This document shows, one piece after another, positions 1 to 8,319 of a DNA stretch of 32,212 nt. This stretch comes from CAZKEW01 sp964580435 (GTDB lineage Bacteria; Acidobacteriota; Aminicenantia; Aminicenantales; UBA8522), in NCBI GenBank assembly GCA_964580435.1, contig CAZOKP010000024.1, positions 1 to 32,212 of the forward strand, read 5' to 3'. How positions within the stretch are numbered: position 1 is the stretch's first letter; each line of letters opens with the position of its first letter. The position numbers and the translations under genes were made by a program. The notes below the pieces were generated by a model. It saw nothing but the letters and a program-made list of their open reading frames with translations, had not been told where the DNA came from and ran no database searches.

Positions 1-157
1 TCCAATTCCGTGATAGTCTTATGCAGATAGAAGGGGAGGGTGGCGTGGTTCGGGGGCCCCCCGCCGCCCCGAGCGTTTGATGCCCCGGTCTTTGGCTCTG
101 GAAACAACATGATTGACCGCGAGGGCGCCGGGGGTGAACCGCGGACAGGACCCGCCC
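1..157 (+). repeat. GC-rich dispersed repeat, copy 1
   Basis: By eye this segment matches 20011-20166 with about six substitutions and one single-base indel over roughly 157 bases (about 95% identity), in the same orientation. It ends four bases beyond the stop codon of the minus-strand gene at 162. Its left boundary cannot be seen because the window starts inside or at the edge of the element. It contains a perfect 6-bp stem, TCGGGG at 50-55 with CCCCGA at 67-72. No ORF in it looks like a protein gene. A REP/MITE-like element or a repeated structured RNA are both possible; I do not recognise the family. Confidence 0.85.
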
Positions 158-161
158 GCGT

Positions 162-2336
162 TTACCAGCGCCAGAGGTAGGACACCTTAAAGAAGAACCC
201 TCGCTGCGTCTCCATGAAAGACGTGCTCGGGATGTACTCCGTGCCCGTCCACTCCGACCTCTCAAAAGCTGAGCCGTAGCCCAAATAAAAGACTGTGCCC
301 GGAATATAGGTAAAGGACACGAGGCCGTCCACAACCAGCCGTTTATAAAAGGTGTTGTACTCGAAGATGGCCCGCAGAAAGAGATACTTATTGACCTGGA
401 AGGTGTTCCGGTTCCGGATGATGGCATAGTCATAGATTTTTTGCTTATCCGACTGGCGGTAGAAATCGATGAAGGTCAGGCTGAGAATAAATTCGAATTT
501 TTCACCGGGCTGGTATTGCACGAGAGCACTGGCCCTGTTTCCGTAACCTTGATAAGGGGCCTTGGGATCATAGAAAATGGCACCGCTCTGCCGATAAAAT
601 CCTTCCAGGTAAAACTGTTTGGTCAGCTGACTAAAAGCTTGGAATCCGAATCCGCTCCGGCTGAATTTTTGGCCCACGTAGACTTCATTGCCCAAAATAG
701 TATCCATACGGAACTGGCTGCTCCGGGGCAATCGAAAGCGCAGGGTCAGGAGATTGATGGTCTCAAACGTTTTATAGGACGTATCATAGAGATGGTAGCT
801 CCAGTAAAAGGGCTCGATCCGCTGGAAGAATTTGGACTTGGGAAAGATCGTATACATGGCAAAAAGAGCGAGGTTGCGTAAACCGGTCCGGGTGACAAAA
901 CCAGTGTCGACGCGAAAATCCGGGGAGATATCTTGATACCCGACGTCCAGGTTGATAGTCTGGCTGTAGTAAGCGTATCTCAGGCCGAGAGCATGGCCAT
1001 CGGACATCGAACTGTTGCCGGAGGCCTGCGTGAACGAGCCGAACAGGTGGTACTCTCCAAACGACACCTGGGACAGGCGGATACGGCCGTCCAGGCCAGC
1101 GACACGGTTAAACCCTCCCCCAAGCTCTTTGGCCGTATAAAAACCACCGATATAATTGTCCTGTGTGAATGTCCGCTTGAAGCGCAAAATGGCAAAATCC
1201 GGATGGGTATCCACTGGGTCATCCGGCAATTCATCCCTGGCATAGATGGCGGCAATCGTATTTTTGCTCCCGACCTTGCCCGTCAAGTTCAGGCCGAAGA
1301 CGGGGTCGATGATGTTCCGGGTATACACGACCGCCACGAGGGGTGCTTCTTCCGTATTCCCGGCAAAAAGGAAGTTGTCCATTCCTTCAAGAAAAAAAGG
1401 CCGCTTTTCAGGGTAGTAGAGGGCATACCTCACGTTAAAGTCGACCTGCCCGGCGTCCGATTCCACCTGGCTGAAATCCGGGTTATAAGTGGCATTTGTT
1501 ACGATATCGGATGTCAGGCCGACTTTCGCTGTCAAGCTGAAATCGGTCCACTTCTCGTCACGCCTCAATCGGCCTTCCTGGATGCTCAGACGGTCAGCGT
1601 AGGTCACGGCAGGAAGAATTTCGATCACGCGCTTGTATTTCAACCCGCTGACAGAAATGGGCTGGGACTGGGAAAGCACACTCCCTCTCTCCGGAGTATA
1701 GGCGGGGGCGCTGGCCATTTCCGAATACCGGACTAACTGCCTGAAAAAAAACAGGCCTATGATAATCGTTTGTTTGCCGGGAAAACGGATGCTCTGCAGA
1801 GGAATCCGGCATTCCACCGTATAGCCCTGGTCATCGATCTGCCCTTTGCTGTACCAGACCATGTCAAACGTATCGTCCAGGTTCCCGTCGGCGTTAATCA
1901 TGCCGTCGCCCTGGATTCCCAAAGGGTTGATCATGAAGCCGTATGCCCTTTGCTTATCATTGAACATGTCAAGGAGAAACGCGGCAAAGTCATCACTAAA
2001 CATCGCATCCCGTTTGCTGATGCTGCCTTTGATCTTGTTGGGCTCGGTGTCGTAGCAGCGGAAGGCGACATAAAAATTTTCGGCATCATAAAGCAGGTAG
2101 GCTTCTGTTCTTTGGCGCGGCTCTTTGCCATAGTCGGGCTCATAGGTCTTGAAATCGGCCAGGCGGAGAGCCGCTTGCCAGACCGCGTCATCCAGCTTTC
2201 CGTCGAGGACAGGAGGCTTTTCCGCCCTGGGGACTTCTATGGGTGTCGTGGAGGTGCTGGAAAAAAGAGAGCCCGCCAAAAGAAGGCAGAGGCAGGCCAC
2301 CCAACCTCCGACTATCCACTTCCCAATTCTACTCAT
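162..2336 (-). CDS. DUF5916-type outer-membrane protein with N-terminal CBM9-like domain
   Basis: This is a 724-residue exported protein. A signal peptide (basic MSRIGK then a hydrophobic stretch to about residue 28) is followed by a carbohydrate-binding family 9-like beta-sandwich at about 33-230 (motif PPVLDGKLDDAVW and the FYVAFRCYD strand). The large C-terminal part carries the DUF5916 hallmark EKRPFFLEG and then many amphipathic beta-strands, ending in aromatic residues (SYLWRW), as expected of an outer-membrane beta-barrel. The family is common in Bacteroidetes and Acidobacteria-like genomes; its substrate is unknown. The ATG at 2336 has only a weak Shine-Dalgarno (AGAAG). It is transcribed alone from a promoter at about 2440, and its stop lies next to the dispersed repeat. 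The family call is good; a specific role in glycan or peptide use is inference. Confidence 0.85.
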   Translation of the reverse strand: MSRIGKWIVGGWVACLCLLLAGSLFSSTSTTPIEVPRAEKPPVLDGKLDDAVWQAALRLADFKTYEPDYGKEPRQRTEAYLLYDAENFYVAFRCYDTEPNKIKGSISKRDAMFSDDFAAFLLDMFNDKQRAYGFMINPLGIQGDGMINADGNLDDTFDMVWYSKGQIDDQGYTVECRIPLQSIRFPGKQTIIIGLFFFRQLVRYSEMASAPAYTPERGSVLSQSQPISVSGLKYKRVIEILPAVTYADRLSIQEGRLRRDEKWTDFSLTAKVGLTSDIVTNATYNPDFSQVESDAGQVDFNVRYALYYPEKRPFFLEGMDNFLFAGNTEEAPLVAVVYTRNIIDPVFGLNLTGKVGSKNTIAAIYARDELPDDPVDTHPDFAILRFKRTFTQDNYIGGFYTAKELGGGFNRVAGLDGRIRLSQVSFGEYHLFGSFTQASGNSSMSDGHALGLRYAYYSQTINLDVGYQDISPDFRVDTGFVTRTGLRNLALFAMYTIFPKSKFFQRIEPFYWSYHLYDTSYKTFETINLLTLRFRLPRSSQFRMDTILGNEVYVGQKFSRSGFGFQAFSQLTKQFYLEGFYRQSGAIFYDPKAPYQGYGNRASALVQYQPGEKFEFILSLTFIDFYRQSDKQKIYDYAIIRNRNTFQVNKYLFLRAIFEYNTFYKRLVVDGLVSFTYIPGTVFYLGYGSAFERSEWTGTEYIPSTSFMETQRGFFFKVSYLWRW

Positions 2337-2426
2337 TTCGCTTCTGCCAGATTTGCTCCCTCTATTGATACGAAAGACCGCGGCAAAAGGTTCCTCGTGG
2401 CCTTCAGAGGATCATCCATTCACAAA

Positions 2427-2455
2427 ATTATAAAAAGTAATGCGGGCGCAGTCAG
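2427..2455 (-). promoter_or_regulatory. Sigma-70-type promoter for the DUF5916 gene
   Basis: On the minus strand a CTGACT -35 (2455-2450) and a perfect TATAAT -10 (2432-2427) are separated by 17 bases. Transcription would start near 2420, giving a leader of about 85 bases before the ATG at 2336. Of the 193 bases between the two flanking genes, this is the only clear signal I see. Confidence 0.6.
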
Positions 2456-2529
2456 GGTTCCCAATTCCGCGTCGGCTAAAGATTCCGGGATGCTTCTTGT
2501 CCTGCCTGGAAAAATAGAGAGCACTGATC

Positions 2530-4395
2530 TCAGCCGATTTTTACTCTCTTTTTTTCGACTCCGCCGCGGGTCGATAGGATGGAAATTTCCACCTCGGCCC
2601 CCTCTTTCTTGACGGGCTTTATTTGCCAGCGGACTTCCTTTTTTTCTCCTGATTTGAGATTGCCGAGGTCCACTTTTCGTTTCCCGTCTGCAAGCTCTAT
2701 ATCTTGATCCTGGAAGGCAATCTCGGCCCGGTCAGGAGACACAATCTTGACCCGCTTGGCCATCTCCAGGGCCGTAGGCAGAACGCCCTCATTGGTGAAG
2801 ACGGCAGAAACCTCATAGAGCCCGGGCTCCTTTTTGACCGGCCGGACATCGACTGATACGATCTTGACCAGGGGAAGAGACTTGGCCAGAAACAAGTTGA
2901 ACAGGGCTTCTTTCTTGGCCCATTCCTCGAGGAATTCCACGGGCGGGTTCTGCCGGAAGAACTTAGGGTTGAAACCCCCGATCTCGACCTCTCCAAGCTG
3001 GGGATGAGCGTATTTGACCCAGCTCTTGAATCCCTTGCCGCCGAGCGCCTCGTCGTTCCAGCGCAATATCTCCGGCGGGGTGATCCTTCCATCTTTATTG
3101 TAATCAACGACTTTTCCACCGGACCAGAGCTCATCCCCGTACCAGATGGAGCCATAATAAAAGTAGCCGAAATCCGGCGAATGCCCGAACAAAGGCCGGC
3201 CCTTTATCTCTCTCTCTTCATCGTCATCATGCCATTCGTCTCTCTCGATGTTGGCAAAATCCCAATAAACGTCGCCGGCATAAGGATAGCCGGTTATTTT
3301 TTTCCCCTGCTCGTCGAAGTGGCGGTAAAACGCCAGGTCCTCGGGAATCATCGATTCCTCGCTCCGTGAAGTTGAGGGCGGACGAAGATGCATGGGAACC
3401 TCAGTGTCCATCGTTTGCCCGATGGAGACGTTGGGATGCTGGAGCAGAAAGAGGAACACCGCCCGCGTTTCCGGCTCGGAAAGGGGATAGGCTCCTGCCC
3501 CCATCTGGGTCAGCCCCCGCTCGGTCTTGTCCAGCCCCGGCTCAGGCCGCCAGTTCTCCGGATAGTTCCGGTGAAGGTCCAGGCCGCCGATCCCGTCCTC
3601 ATTGTACTTGCCGTCGCCGTCGTTATCCATGCCCTCGCTGTAGACCAGGTAATCTCCTTTCCCTTTTCCGACTCTCTTCATCAACCTCCCCGACTTGTCG
3701 TCAGGATCAATAACATACTCGCCTTTCCCCCCTTCGACCTTTTTTCGCATCTGAAAGATGAACCCATCGCCGTCAAGGTCCTCGGCCGGGTCTTCATCCA
3801 GGAGCCCGTCGCCGTCGCTATCGTGGGGACGGACGCTGCTCCGGTTGGTTTGGGCCGTGTTCAGATAAAGCTCGGAACCGTCGGGGTTGTTCTTGATCTT
3901 CACGTATAAAGCCCTGGTGTCGACAAGACGGGTGATCTCCGCATCCTGGCCGTAATTGGAGAGCACGTGCCAGGCAAAATAAAGAGCCGATTCCGCGGCC
4001 GTCACCTCGCCGGAATGCCGGTTCCCTTCCAAGAAGATGGCCGGCTTATCGGTGTCTTTTCCCGTGGCTTTGTTGGTGATTGTTATCTGCCAGATGTCCC
4101 GGCCTTCAAACGTTGGCCCGACGGAATAAAGTTCGACAAGCTGGGGATAGTCCTTCTCCCACTTTTTGAGAAACTCGACGACCTCGGCATACTTGTGATA
4201 GTGAGAGAAATCCATCTCGCCTGCGACCTTGGGCCTTGTCTCAGGATAATCGACCAGGGGAAAAAAACTCACTCCGTGCCTTTCTCCTGAAACAGTATAT
4301 AAGCGCGGCGCCTTCGTTTCGTCGGCCGAGAGGAAAGAAAGCGCCAGGAGAGACAGCGCAACGCATCCCAACAGGGAGGTTATTTTTTTGGTCAT
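2530..4395 (-). CDS. Exported M14-family zinc carboxypeptidase-like protein
   Basis: The product is 621 residues with a signal peptide (MTKKITSLLG then a hydrophobic run to about residue 24). The ATG at 4395 is chosen over the one at 4413 because GGAGGAGG lies just upstream of it. M14 features are visible. The HxxE zinc motif is NRHSGE (H127, E130), an RNYP motif lies at 276-279 where most members have NRN, and DELW (E422) fits the catalytic glutamate. Two Asp/Gly-rich calcium-binding-like inserts lie at about 192-212 and 257-268, typical of the large bacterial M14 subgroup. The third zinc ligand is doubtful: the usual His before the LRPPS motif (338-341) appears to be Asp330. A C-terminal beta domain (about 520-621) may be Ig-like. 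The predicted role is periplasmic or secreted peptide trimming; activity is uncertain because of the ligand change. Confidence 0.85.
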   Translation of the reverse strand: MTKKITSLLGCVALSLLALSFLSADETKAPRLYTVSGERHGVSFFPLVDYPETRPKVAGEMDFSHYHKYAEVVEFLKKWEKDYPQLVELYSVGPTFEGRDIWQITITNKATGKDTDKPAIFLEGNRHSGEVTAAESALYFAWHVLSNYGQDAEITRLVDTRALYVKIKNNPDGSELYLNTAQTNRSSVRPHDSDGDGLLDEDPAEDLDGDGFIFQMRKKVEGGKGEYVIDPDDKSGRLMKRVGKGKGDYLVYSEGMDNDGDGKYNEDGIGGLDLHRNYPENWRPEPGLDKTERGLTQMGAGAYPLSEPETRAVFLFLLQHPNVSIGQTMDTEVPMHLRPPSTSRSEESMIPEDLAFYRHFDEQGKKITGYPYAGDVYWDFANIERDEWHDDDEEREIKGRPLFGHSPDFGYFYYGSIWYGDELWSGGKVVDYNKDGRITPPEILRWNDEALGGKGFKSWVKYAHPQLGEVEIGGFNPKFFRQNPPVEFLEEWAKKEALFNLFLAKSLPLVKIVSVDVRPVKKEPGLYEVSAVFTNEGVLPTALEMAKRVKIVSPDRAEIAFQDQDIELADGKRKVDLGNLKSGEKKEVRWQIKPVKKEGAEVEISILSTRGGVEKKRVKIG

Positions 4396-4421
4396 TTCTC
4401 CTCCTCCGGTCATACCGGCTG

Positions 4422-4450
4422 AGCATAGCGCGAACGATTTCCCGAGTCAA
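4422..4450 (-). promoter_or_regulatory. Sigma-70-type promoter for the M14 gene
   Basis: On the minus strand TTGACT (4450-4445) and TATGCT (4427-4422) are spaced by 17 bases. The predicted start near 4415 gives a leader of about 20 bases containing the GGAGGAGG ribosome-binding site. It lies back to back with the promoter of the small gene at 4559. Confidence 0.6.
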
Positions 4451-4491
4451 ACGGCAGGAGCAAACCCGTTTTCAAAGTCAGCAAAATAAAT

Positions 4492-4517
4492 GGAACCTTT
4501 TGGACATTGGCTTCGTC
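4492..4517 (+). promoter_or_regulatory. Candidate ECF-sigma promoter for the small exported peptide
   Basis: GGAACC at 4492-4497 and CGTC at 4514-4517 are separated by 16 bases, matching the general GGAAC-N16/17-CGTC pattern of extracytoplasmic-function sigma factors. No good sigma-70 pair with proper spacing is seen here. The transcript would start near 4525, about 34 bases before the ATG. The short motif could occur by chance. Confidence 0.4.
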
Positions 4518-4558
4518 TATATTCGTGAAGATGAACAAATGAAGAACTGGAGGACAAC

Positions 4559-4741
4559 ATGAACTTCAAAGCAAAAGTTGCCATCTTGCTCCTAGCCGTA
4601 TTTATCACGTTGGCCGGGTTCAGCCTCATCTCCGCCCCGGCCCTCGACATCATGAAGGTCGGAAAAAAGGCGGGTTACGAGATAATCGCCAACGTGCTGG
4701 CCAAAGCTGAGCAGGCCTCGATTCGTTCGACTTCTATGTAA
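4559..4741 (+). CDS. Small exported or membrane peptide of unknown function
   Basis: This 60-residue ORF has a good ribosome-binding site (GGAGG six bases before ATG). It begins with a basic start (MNFKAKV) and a hydrophobic segment of about 18 residues ending near ALD, so it is either a cleaved signal peptide leaving about 35 residues or a single-pass membrane anchor. The tail is mildly basic (MKVGKKAGYE) with a short amphipathic helix (IIANVLAKAEQ). I recognise no family. It stands alone, divergent from the M14 gene and convergent with ispF, behind an ECF-like promoter. That arrangement would suit a small envelope-stress product, but this is inference. A possible weak hairpin (GCTAA/TTAGC at 4764-4776) lies downstream without an adjacent T-run. 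Confidence 0.6.
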   Translation: MNFKAKVAILLLAVFITLAGFSLISAPALDIMKVGKKAGYEIIANVLAKAEQASIRSTSM

Positions 4742-4798
4742 GAATAAGACAGGGAAGAAGAATGCTAAAGGTTAGCTCAAGTCTCCGGGAACGTTTTT

Positions 4799-5293
4799 TT
4801 ATACGTTTTTTCCCCTTCTTTTCCCGAGGAGAGCCACGGCCCAGCAGGCCATGGCCTTCTCCCGCCCGACAGTCCCCAACCCTTCATTTGTTTTTGCTTT
4901 GATCCCGATATTCGCCGGTGGAATATCAAGAATGGGGGCGAGCACTTTTTTCATATCCCCGAGATAAGGGGCCAATCGAGGAGCTTGCGCGACAATCACA
5001 ACATCAACGTTCTCGACGGCCATCTTCTTTCGCTCTAGGCGAACCATGACTCTCCTAAGGAGTTCGGTGCTTCGAATGCCTTTGTACTCCGGCTCAGAAT
5101 CGGGAAAAACCTGACCGATATCGCCCTCACCTAGAGCCCCCAAAAGCGAATCGATAAGGGCATGGATCAGGCAATCCCCGTCCGAATGTCCCACGAGGCC
5201 CGAAGGATGAGGAAGGTCCACTCCTCCTAAATAGAGCTTCCTTCCTCGCGCCAATCGATGAATGTCGTAGCCAAACCCAATTTTAGCGTTCAA
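4799..5293 (-). CDS. ispF: 2-C-methyl-D-erythritol 2,4-cyclodiphosphate synthase
   Basis: IspF cyclises CDP-methylerythritol 2-phosphate to the cyclodiphosphate in the non-mevalonate isoprenoid pathway. The metal-site motif GYDIHRL is at the N-terminus, followed by VGHSDGDCLIHALIDSLLG, and the C-terminal motif reads TNEGLGTVGR. Length is 164 residues, normal for the family. No ATG is available near this N-terminus. The best start is TTG at 5293, with GGAGG six bases upstream inside the end of ispD; ORF extensions further upstream are only ispD in another frame. The CDS overlaps ispD by 11 bases, suggesting translational coupling. It is the last gene of the long operon and converges on the small gene ending at 4741. 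Confidence 0.95.
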   Translation of the reverse strand: MNAKIGFGYDIHRLARGRKLYLGGVDLPHPSGLVGHSDGDCLIHALIDSLLGALGEGDIGQVFPDSEPEYKGIRSTELLRRVMVRLERKKMAVENVDVVIVAQAPRLAPYLGDMKKVLAPILDIPPANIGIKAKTNEGLGTVGREKAMACWAVALLGKRRGKNV

Positions 5294-5948
5294 TGAGCGC
5301 CTCCGCGATCCTGAGGTCGGCCGGAGTGGTGATTTTGATATTCCGTGGATCACCCTCAACAACGGCCACCCTGTGCCCGATTCTTTCGACGAGTTCGGCC
5401 TCGTCCGTCCCGTAATAACCCTCCTCCCTGGCCGTCCGCAGAGCCTTTTCAAGCAATGAATAAGAGAACCCTTGAGGCGTCTGAACCCTGTACAGCCTCT
5501 CCCGGTCCAGGGTGCCGAGGACTTCTCCCCGGGCCACCTCTTTGATGGTCTCCTCCACAGGGATAGCTGGAATCGCAGCCCCGCTTGTACGGGCTTTGCC
5601 TATCACCCGGGTGATGATTTCCTGACTGAGAAGCGGCCGCACGCCGTCATGGATCAGGACAAGCTCCACCTCGCGCGAATCCACCTGCTCAAAACCCTGC
5701 CACACGGAATCCTGCCGCCTCGGGCCGCCCCTGACAACAGCCCTGAGCTTCCTGTGCCGGCGGAAGAACTCCTCCTTCCGGGTTTCATCCGGAAGGACAA
5801 GAATGACCTCGTCGACTTCGGGATGGGCGGACAGGTTTTCGATGCTCCAATCCAAAATCGGCTTGCCCCTAAGCAGGGCGAACTGTTTGGAAGAGCCGAA
5901 GCGTTTGCCTTCCCCGGCAGCGACGATGATAGCCGTGACCATTCTCAT
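5283..5948 (-). CDS. ispD: 2-C-methyl-D-erythritol 4-phosphate cytidylyltransferase
   Basis: IspD transfers CMP from CTP to methylerythritol 4-phosphate, two steps before IspF. The nucleotide-binding signature VAAGEGKRFGSSKQF lies at residues about 9-23, HDGVRPL near 105 and the YRVQTPQGF motif near 150. At 221 residues the length is typical. The start ATG overlaps the stop of the upstream yacL-like gene in an ATGA junction; a second ATG two codons later is also possible. With ispF behind it and ispE about 11 kb upstream in the same gene run, three MEP-pathway steps are encoded in one operon-like unit. Confidence 0.97.
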   Translation of the reverse strand: MRMVTAIIVAAGEGKRFGSSKQFALLRGKPILDWSIENLSAHPEVDEVILVLPDETRKEEFFRRHRKLRAVVRGGPRRQDSVWQGFEQVDSREVELVLIHDGVRPLLSQEIITRVIGKARTSGAAIPAIPVEETIKEVARGEVLGTLDRERLYRVQTPQGFSYSLLEKALRTAREEGYYGTDEAELVERIGHRVAVVEGDPRNIKITTPADLRIAEALIER

Positions 5949-6934
5949 CGAGACTCTTCGTTGTAGCGGCCGAAGATCATCTTGCCCACGGTTGTCTGGA
6001 GCACAGAAGTGACGGTGATATCGATGTTCTGGCCGATCATCCTCCTGGAATTGTCGACGACGACCATGGTCCCGTCATCCAGATAGCCGACCCCCTGGTC
6101 CCTCTCTTTCCCCTCCTTGAGGATAAACACGCGCATGGACTCTCCCGGCAGCACCACGGGCCTGAGAGCGTTGGCTAATTCGTTGATGTTGAGGACAGAA
6201 ATGCCGTGCAGCCTGGCCACCTTGTTGAGATTGACGTCGTTTGTCACCAGCTTGCCGTCCAACTGCTTGGTCAGTTCGATCAGCTTGGAATCCACATCCT
6301 TGATCTCCGGAAAATCCATTTCCGAAATGACCACAGAGACCTGGGATGTTTTCTGCAGGTGATTCAGGACATCCAGCCCGCGCCTCCCGCGCTGCCTTTT
6401 CAGCCCGTCCGAAGAGTCTGCTACGAGCTGCAATTCCCTGAGCACGAACTGGGGGATGAGGAGCGTGCCCTCGATGAAACCCGTGTCGCAGAGGTCGGTG
6501 ATGCGGCCGTCGATAATAACACTGGTGTCAAGGATTTTGTAGCTGCGGCCGATGCTTTTTTCCTTGAAAAACCGGAAGAGATGAGCCGGGTCGAGCCATT
6601 CCGATTTTTGCGTCCCGACGAGAAAACCGATGTACGGCATAATGACGAGAAAGAATATCCTGATAAAAATTGTTGTGGGGAAATCGTTGCTGATATGCTG
6701 ATAAATGGTGCCCAGGATCCAGCCGAGAAAAACCCCGGCAAACGTTCCGATCGTCGATCCCCAGATAATCTTGAACTGAGTCCGCCGGATCCTCGTCTCC
6801 AGATACATAATGATCGCACCCAGGCCGAAAGCGACGGCCGCGCTGGCCGGGCGGGACAGGCGAAAAACCGGGAAAAAATATCCGGCTGCCGTGATGATAG
6901 CGATGATGACAAACCGAAAAATAAAAATGCCCAT
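5945..6934 (-). CDS. YacL-type membrane PIN-TRAM domain protein
   Basis: The 329-residue protein has four hydrophobic membrane segments in the first about 115 residues. A PIN-type nuclease domain follows: LDTSVIIDGRI with conserved Asp near 137, acidic E/D positions, and TNDVNLNKVA near 232. A C-terminal TRAM domain ends the protein (about 265-325, PGESMRVFI to TVGKMIFGR). This order matches B. subtilis YacL. The family is thought to be a membrane-anchored RNase or RNA-binding protein, with the role unsettled. The neighbours radA and ispDF are the same as in B. subtilis, but disA, which sits between radA and yacL there, is absent here. The start has AAGGA nine bases upstream, 20 bases after radA. 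Confidence 0.9.
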   Translation of the reverse strand: MGIFIFRFVIIAIITAAGYFFPVFRLSRPASAAVAFGLGAIIMYLETRIRRTQFKIIWGSTIGTFAGVFLGWILGTIYQHISNDFPTTIFIRIFFLVIMPYIGFLVGTQKSEWLDPAHLFRFFKEKSIGRSYKILDTSVIIDGRITDLCDTGFIEGTLLIPQFVLRELQLVADSSDGLKRQRGRRGLDVLNHLQKTSQVSVVISEMDFPEIKDVDSKLIELTKQLDGKLVTNDVNLNKVARLHGISVLNINELANALRPVVLPGESMRVFILKEGKERDQGVGYLDDGTMVVVDNSRRMIGQNIDITVTSVLQTTVGKMIFGRYNEESR

Positions 6935-6954
6935 GTTATGAATCCTTAATAATA

Positions 6955-8319
6955 TTAAAATATAATATTTAAGGCCTCTTTGATGTTCCGAACCCCCACA
7001 AGCCGGGCCTTCGATACATCCTCTTTCTCGAGAGCGGCAAGACTTCCTTGGGGCAGCACAACCGTCTCAAAACCGAGAGACAGGGCTTCTTTGATCCTGG
7101 CCAGGGGACTCCCGACCGACCGCACCTCGCCGCTCAGCCCGACTTCCCCGAAAACGACAACATCACGGGGGAGAGGTTTATTTTTCAGGCAGGAGACAAC
7201 CGCCAGAACGGCGCCTAAGTCTGCCGCGGGCTCCTCAATGGTGAGCCCGCCCGCAACGTTCAGGTAAATGTCCTCACCGCCAAAGCTGTATCCTAACTTC
7301 CTCTCGATGACGGCGAGGAGCATGGAGGTGCGGAAATGGTCCAGCCCAATGGTCATCCGGCGCGGACTCCCGGCGAACAGAGTGGGGGAGACGAGAGCTT
7401 GGATCTCCGCAAGCAGAGGCCGCGTGCCTTTGATCGTCGAGACAACAACGCTCCCAGATTCTTCGGCCGGCCTTTCCTTCAAAAAAAAGGCCGAAGGGTT
7501 GGGAATCGCCTGAAGGCCAGCCTGCCCCATCTCAAAGATGGCCAGCTCCGAGACGGGGCCGAACCTGTTTTTGAGCGCCCTCAGAACCCGGTAGCTGTGG
7601 TCTCTTTCGCCCTCGAAAAGGAGGACGACATCGACCATATGCTCGAGCGACTTCGGCCCGGCGAGGGACCCTTCTTTGGTGATGTGGCCGATGAGAAACG
7701 AAGGAACGTTATTCTTCTTGGCAAACCGGAAGACCTCATTGGCCACCTCCCGCACTTGGCTGATCGTTCCAGGGCTGGAGGAAAGCTTCGACGAAAAAAC
7801 CGTCTGGACCGAATCCAGGACGAACATCCGGGGAGACAGCTTTTCTGCCTGGGCCAGGATTCTTTCCATGTTCGTTTCGGCCAGAAGGTACAATTCTCCG
7901 TCTTTTATGCCCAGCCGGTCACCGCGGATCTTGATCTGTTCGAGAGACTCCTCTCCGGAGACATAAAGAACCCTTTCTCCCTGGCTCGCAAAATCGCGGC
8001 AAACCTGAAGGAGAAGGGTCGACTTCCCGATCCCGGGTTCTCCTCCGATCAGGACGAGGGAACCGAGGACAACTCCTCCTCCCACGACCTTATTGAATTC
8101 ATCGGCCTGGATCGTGATTCTCTGCTTCTTGGTTTCCTTGATGTCCTGGTAGAGGAGCGCTTCTGAGGGCGGGAAGGAGTATTCGGCCGGCGCTGCGGCT
8201 TCCTCGATTTCTTCGACGAGCGAGTTCCACTCGCCGCAGCTCGGACAGCGGCCCAGCCATTTGGGCGAGCGGAATCCGCAGCTCTGGCAGATAAAGACCG
8301 TCTTCAGCTTGTCCTTCAT
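6955..8319 (-). CDS. radA: DNA repair protein RadA
   Basis: RadA is a RecA-like branch-migration helicase acting in recombinational repair and processing of D-loops. The 454-residue protein shows all three parts. There is an N-terminal C4 zinc finger (C11, C14, C25, C28), a RecA-like ATPase with Walker A GEPGIGKST near residue 92 and the RadA-specific KNRFG motif near 250. A C-terminal Lon-like domain starts at about 280 (motifs DHFRTSMLLAV and FGEVGLSGEVR). The start ATG overlaps the mlaD stop in an ATGA junction. Nothing is unusual in the protein; its unusual neighbour is the Mla block. Confidence 0.97.
   Translation of the reverse strand: MKDKLKTVFICQSCGFRSPKWLGRCPSCGEWNSLVEEIEEAAAPAEYSFPPSEALLYQDIKETKKQRITIQADEFNKVVGGGVVLGSLVLIGGEPGIGKSTLLLQVCRDFASQGERVLYVSGEESLEQIKIRGDRLGIKDGELYLLAETNMERILAQAEKLSPRMFVLDSVQTVFSSKLSSSPGTISQVREVANEVFRFAKKNNVPSFLIGHITKEGSLAGPKSLEHMVDVVLLFEGERDHSYRVLRALKNRFGPVSELAIFEMGQAGLQAIPNPSAFFLKERPAEESGSVVVSTIKGTRPLLAEIQALVSPTLFAGSPRRMTIGLDHFRTSMLLAVIERKLGYSFGGEDIYLNVAGGLTIEEPAADLGAVLAVVSCLKNKPLPRDVVVFGEVGLSGEVRSVGSPLARIKEALSLGFETVVLPQGSLAALEKEDVSKARLVGVRNIKEALNIIF

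Noticed and set aside
1770..2612. 280-codon plus-strand open frame across the start of the DUF5916 gene
   Set aside because: Covers the signal-peptide and promoter region of a convincing minus-strand gene, with no family resemblance.
4447..4653. 68-codon minus-strand frame opposite the small exported peptide
   Set aside because: No ribosome-binding site seen; the plus-strand frame has a good site and a clear signal/anchor segment.
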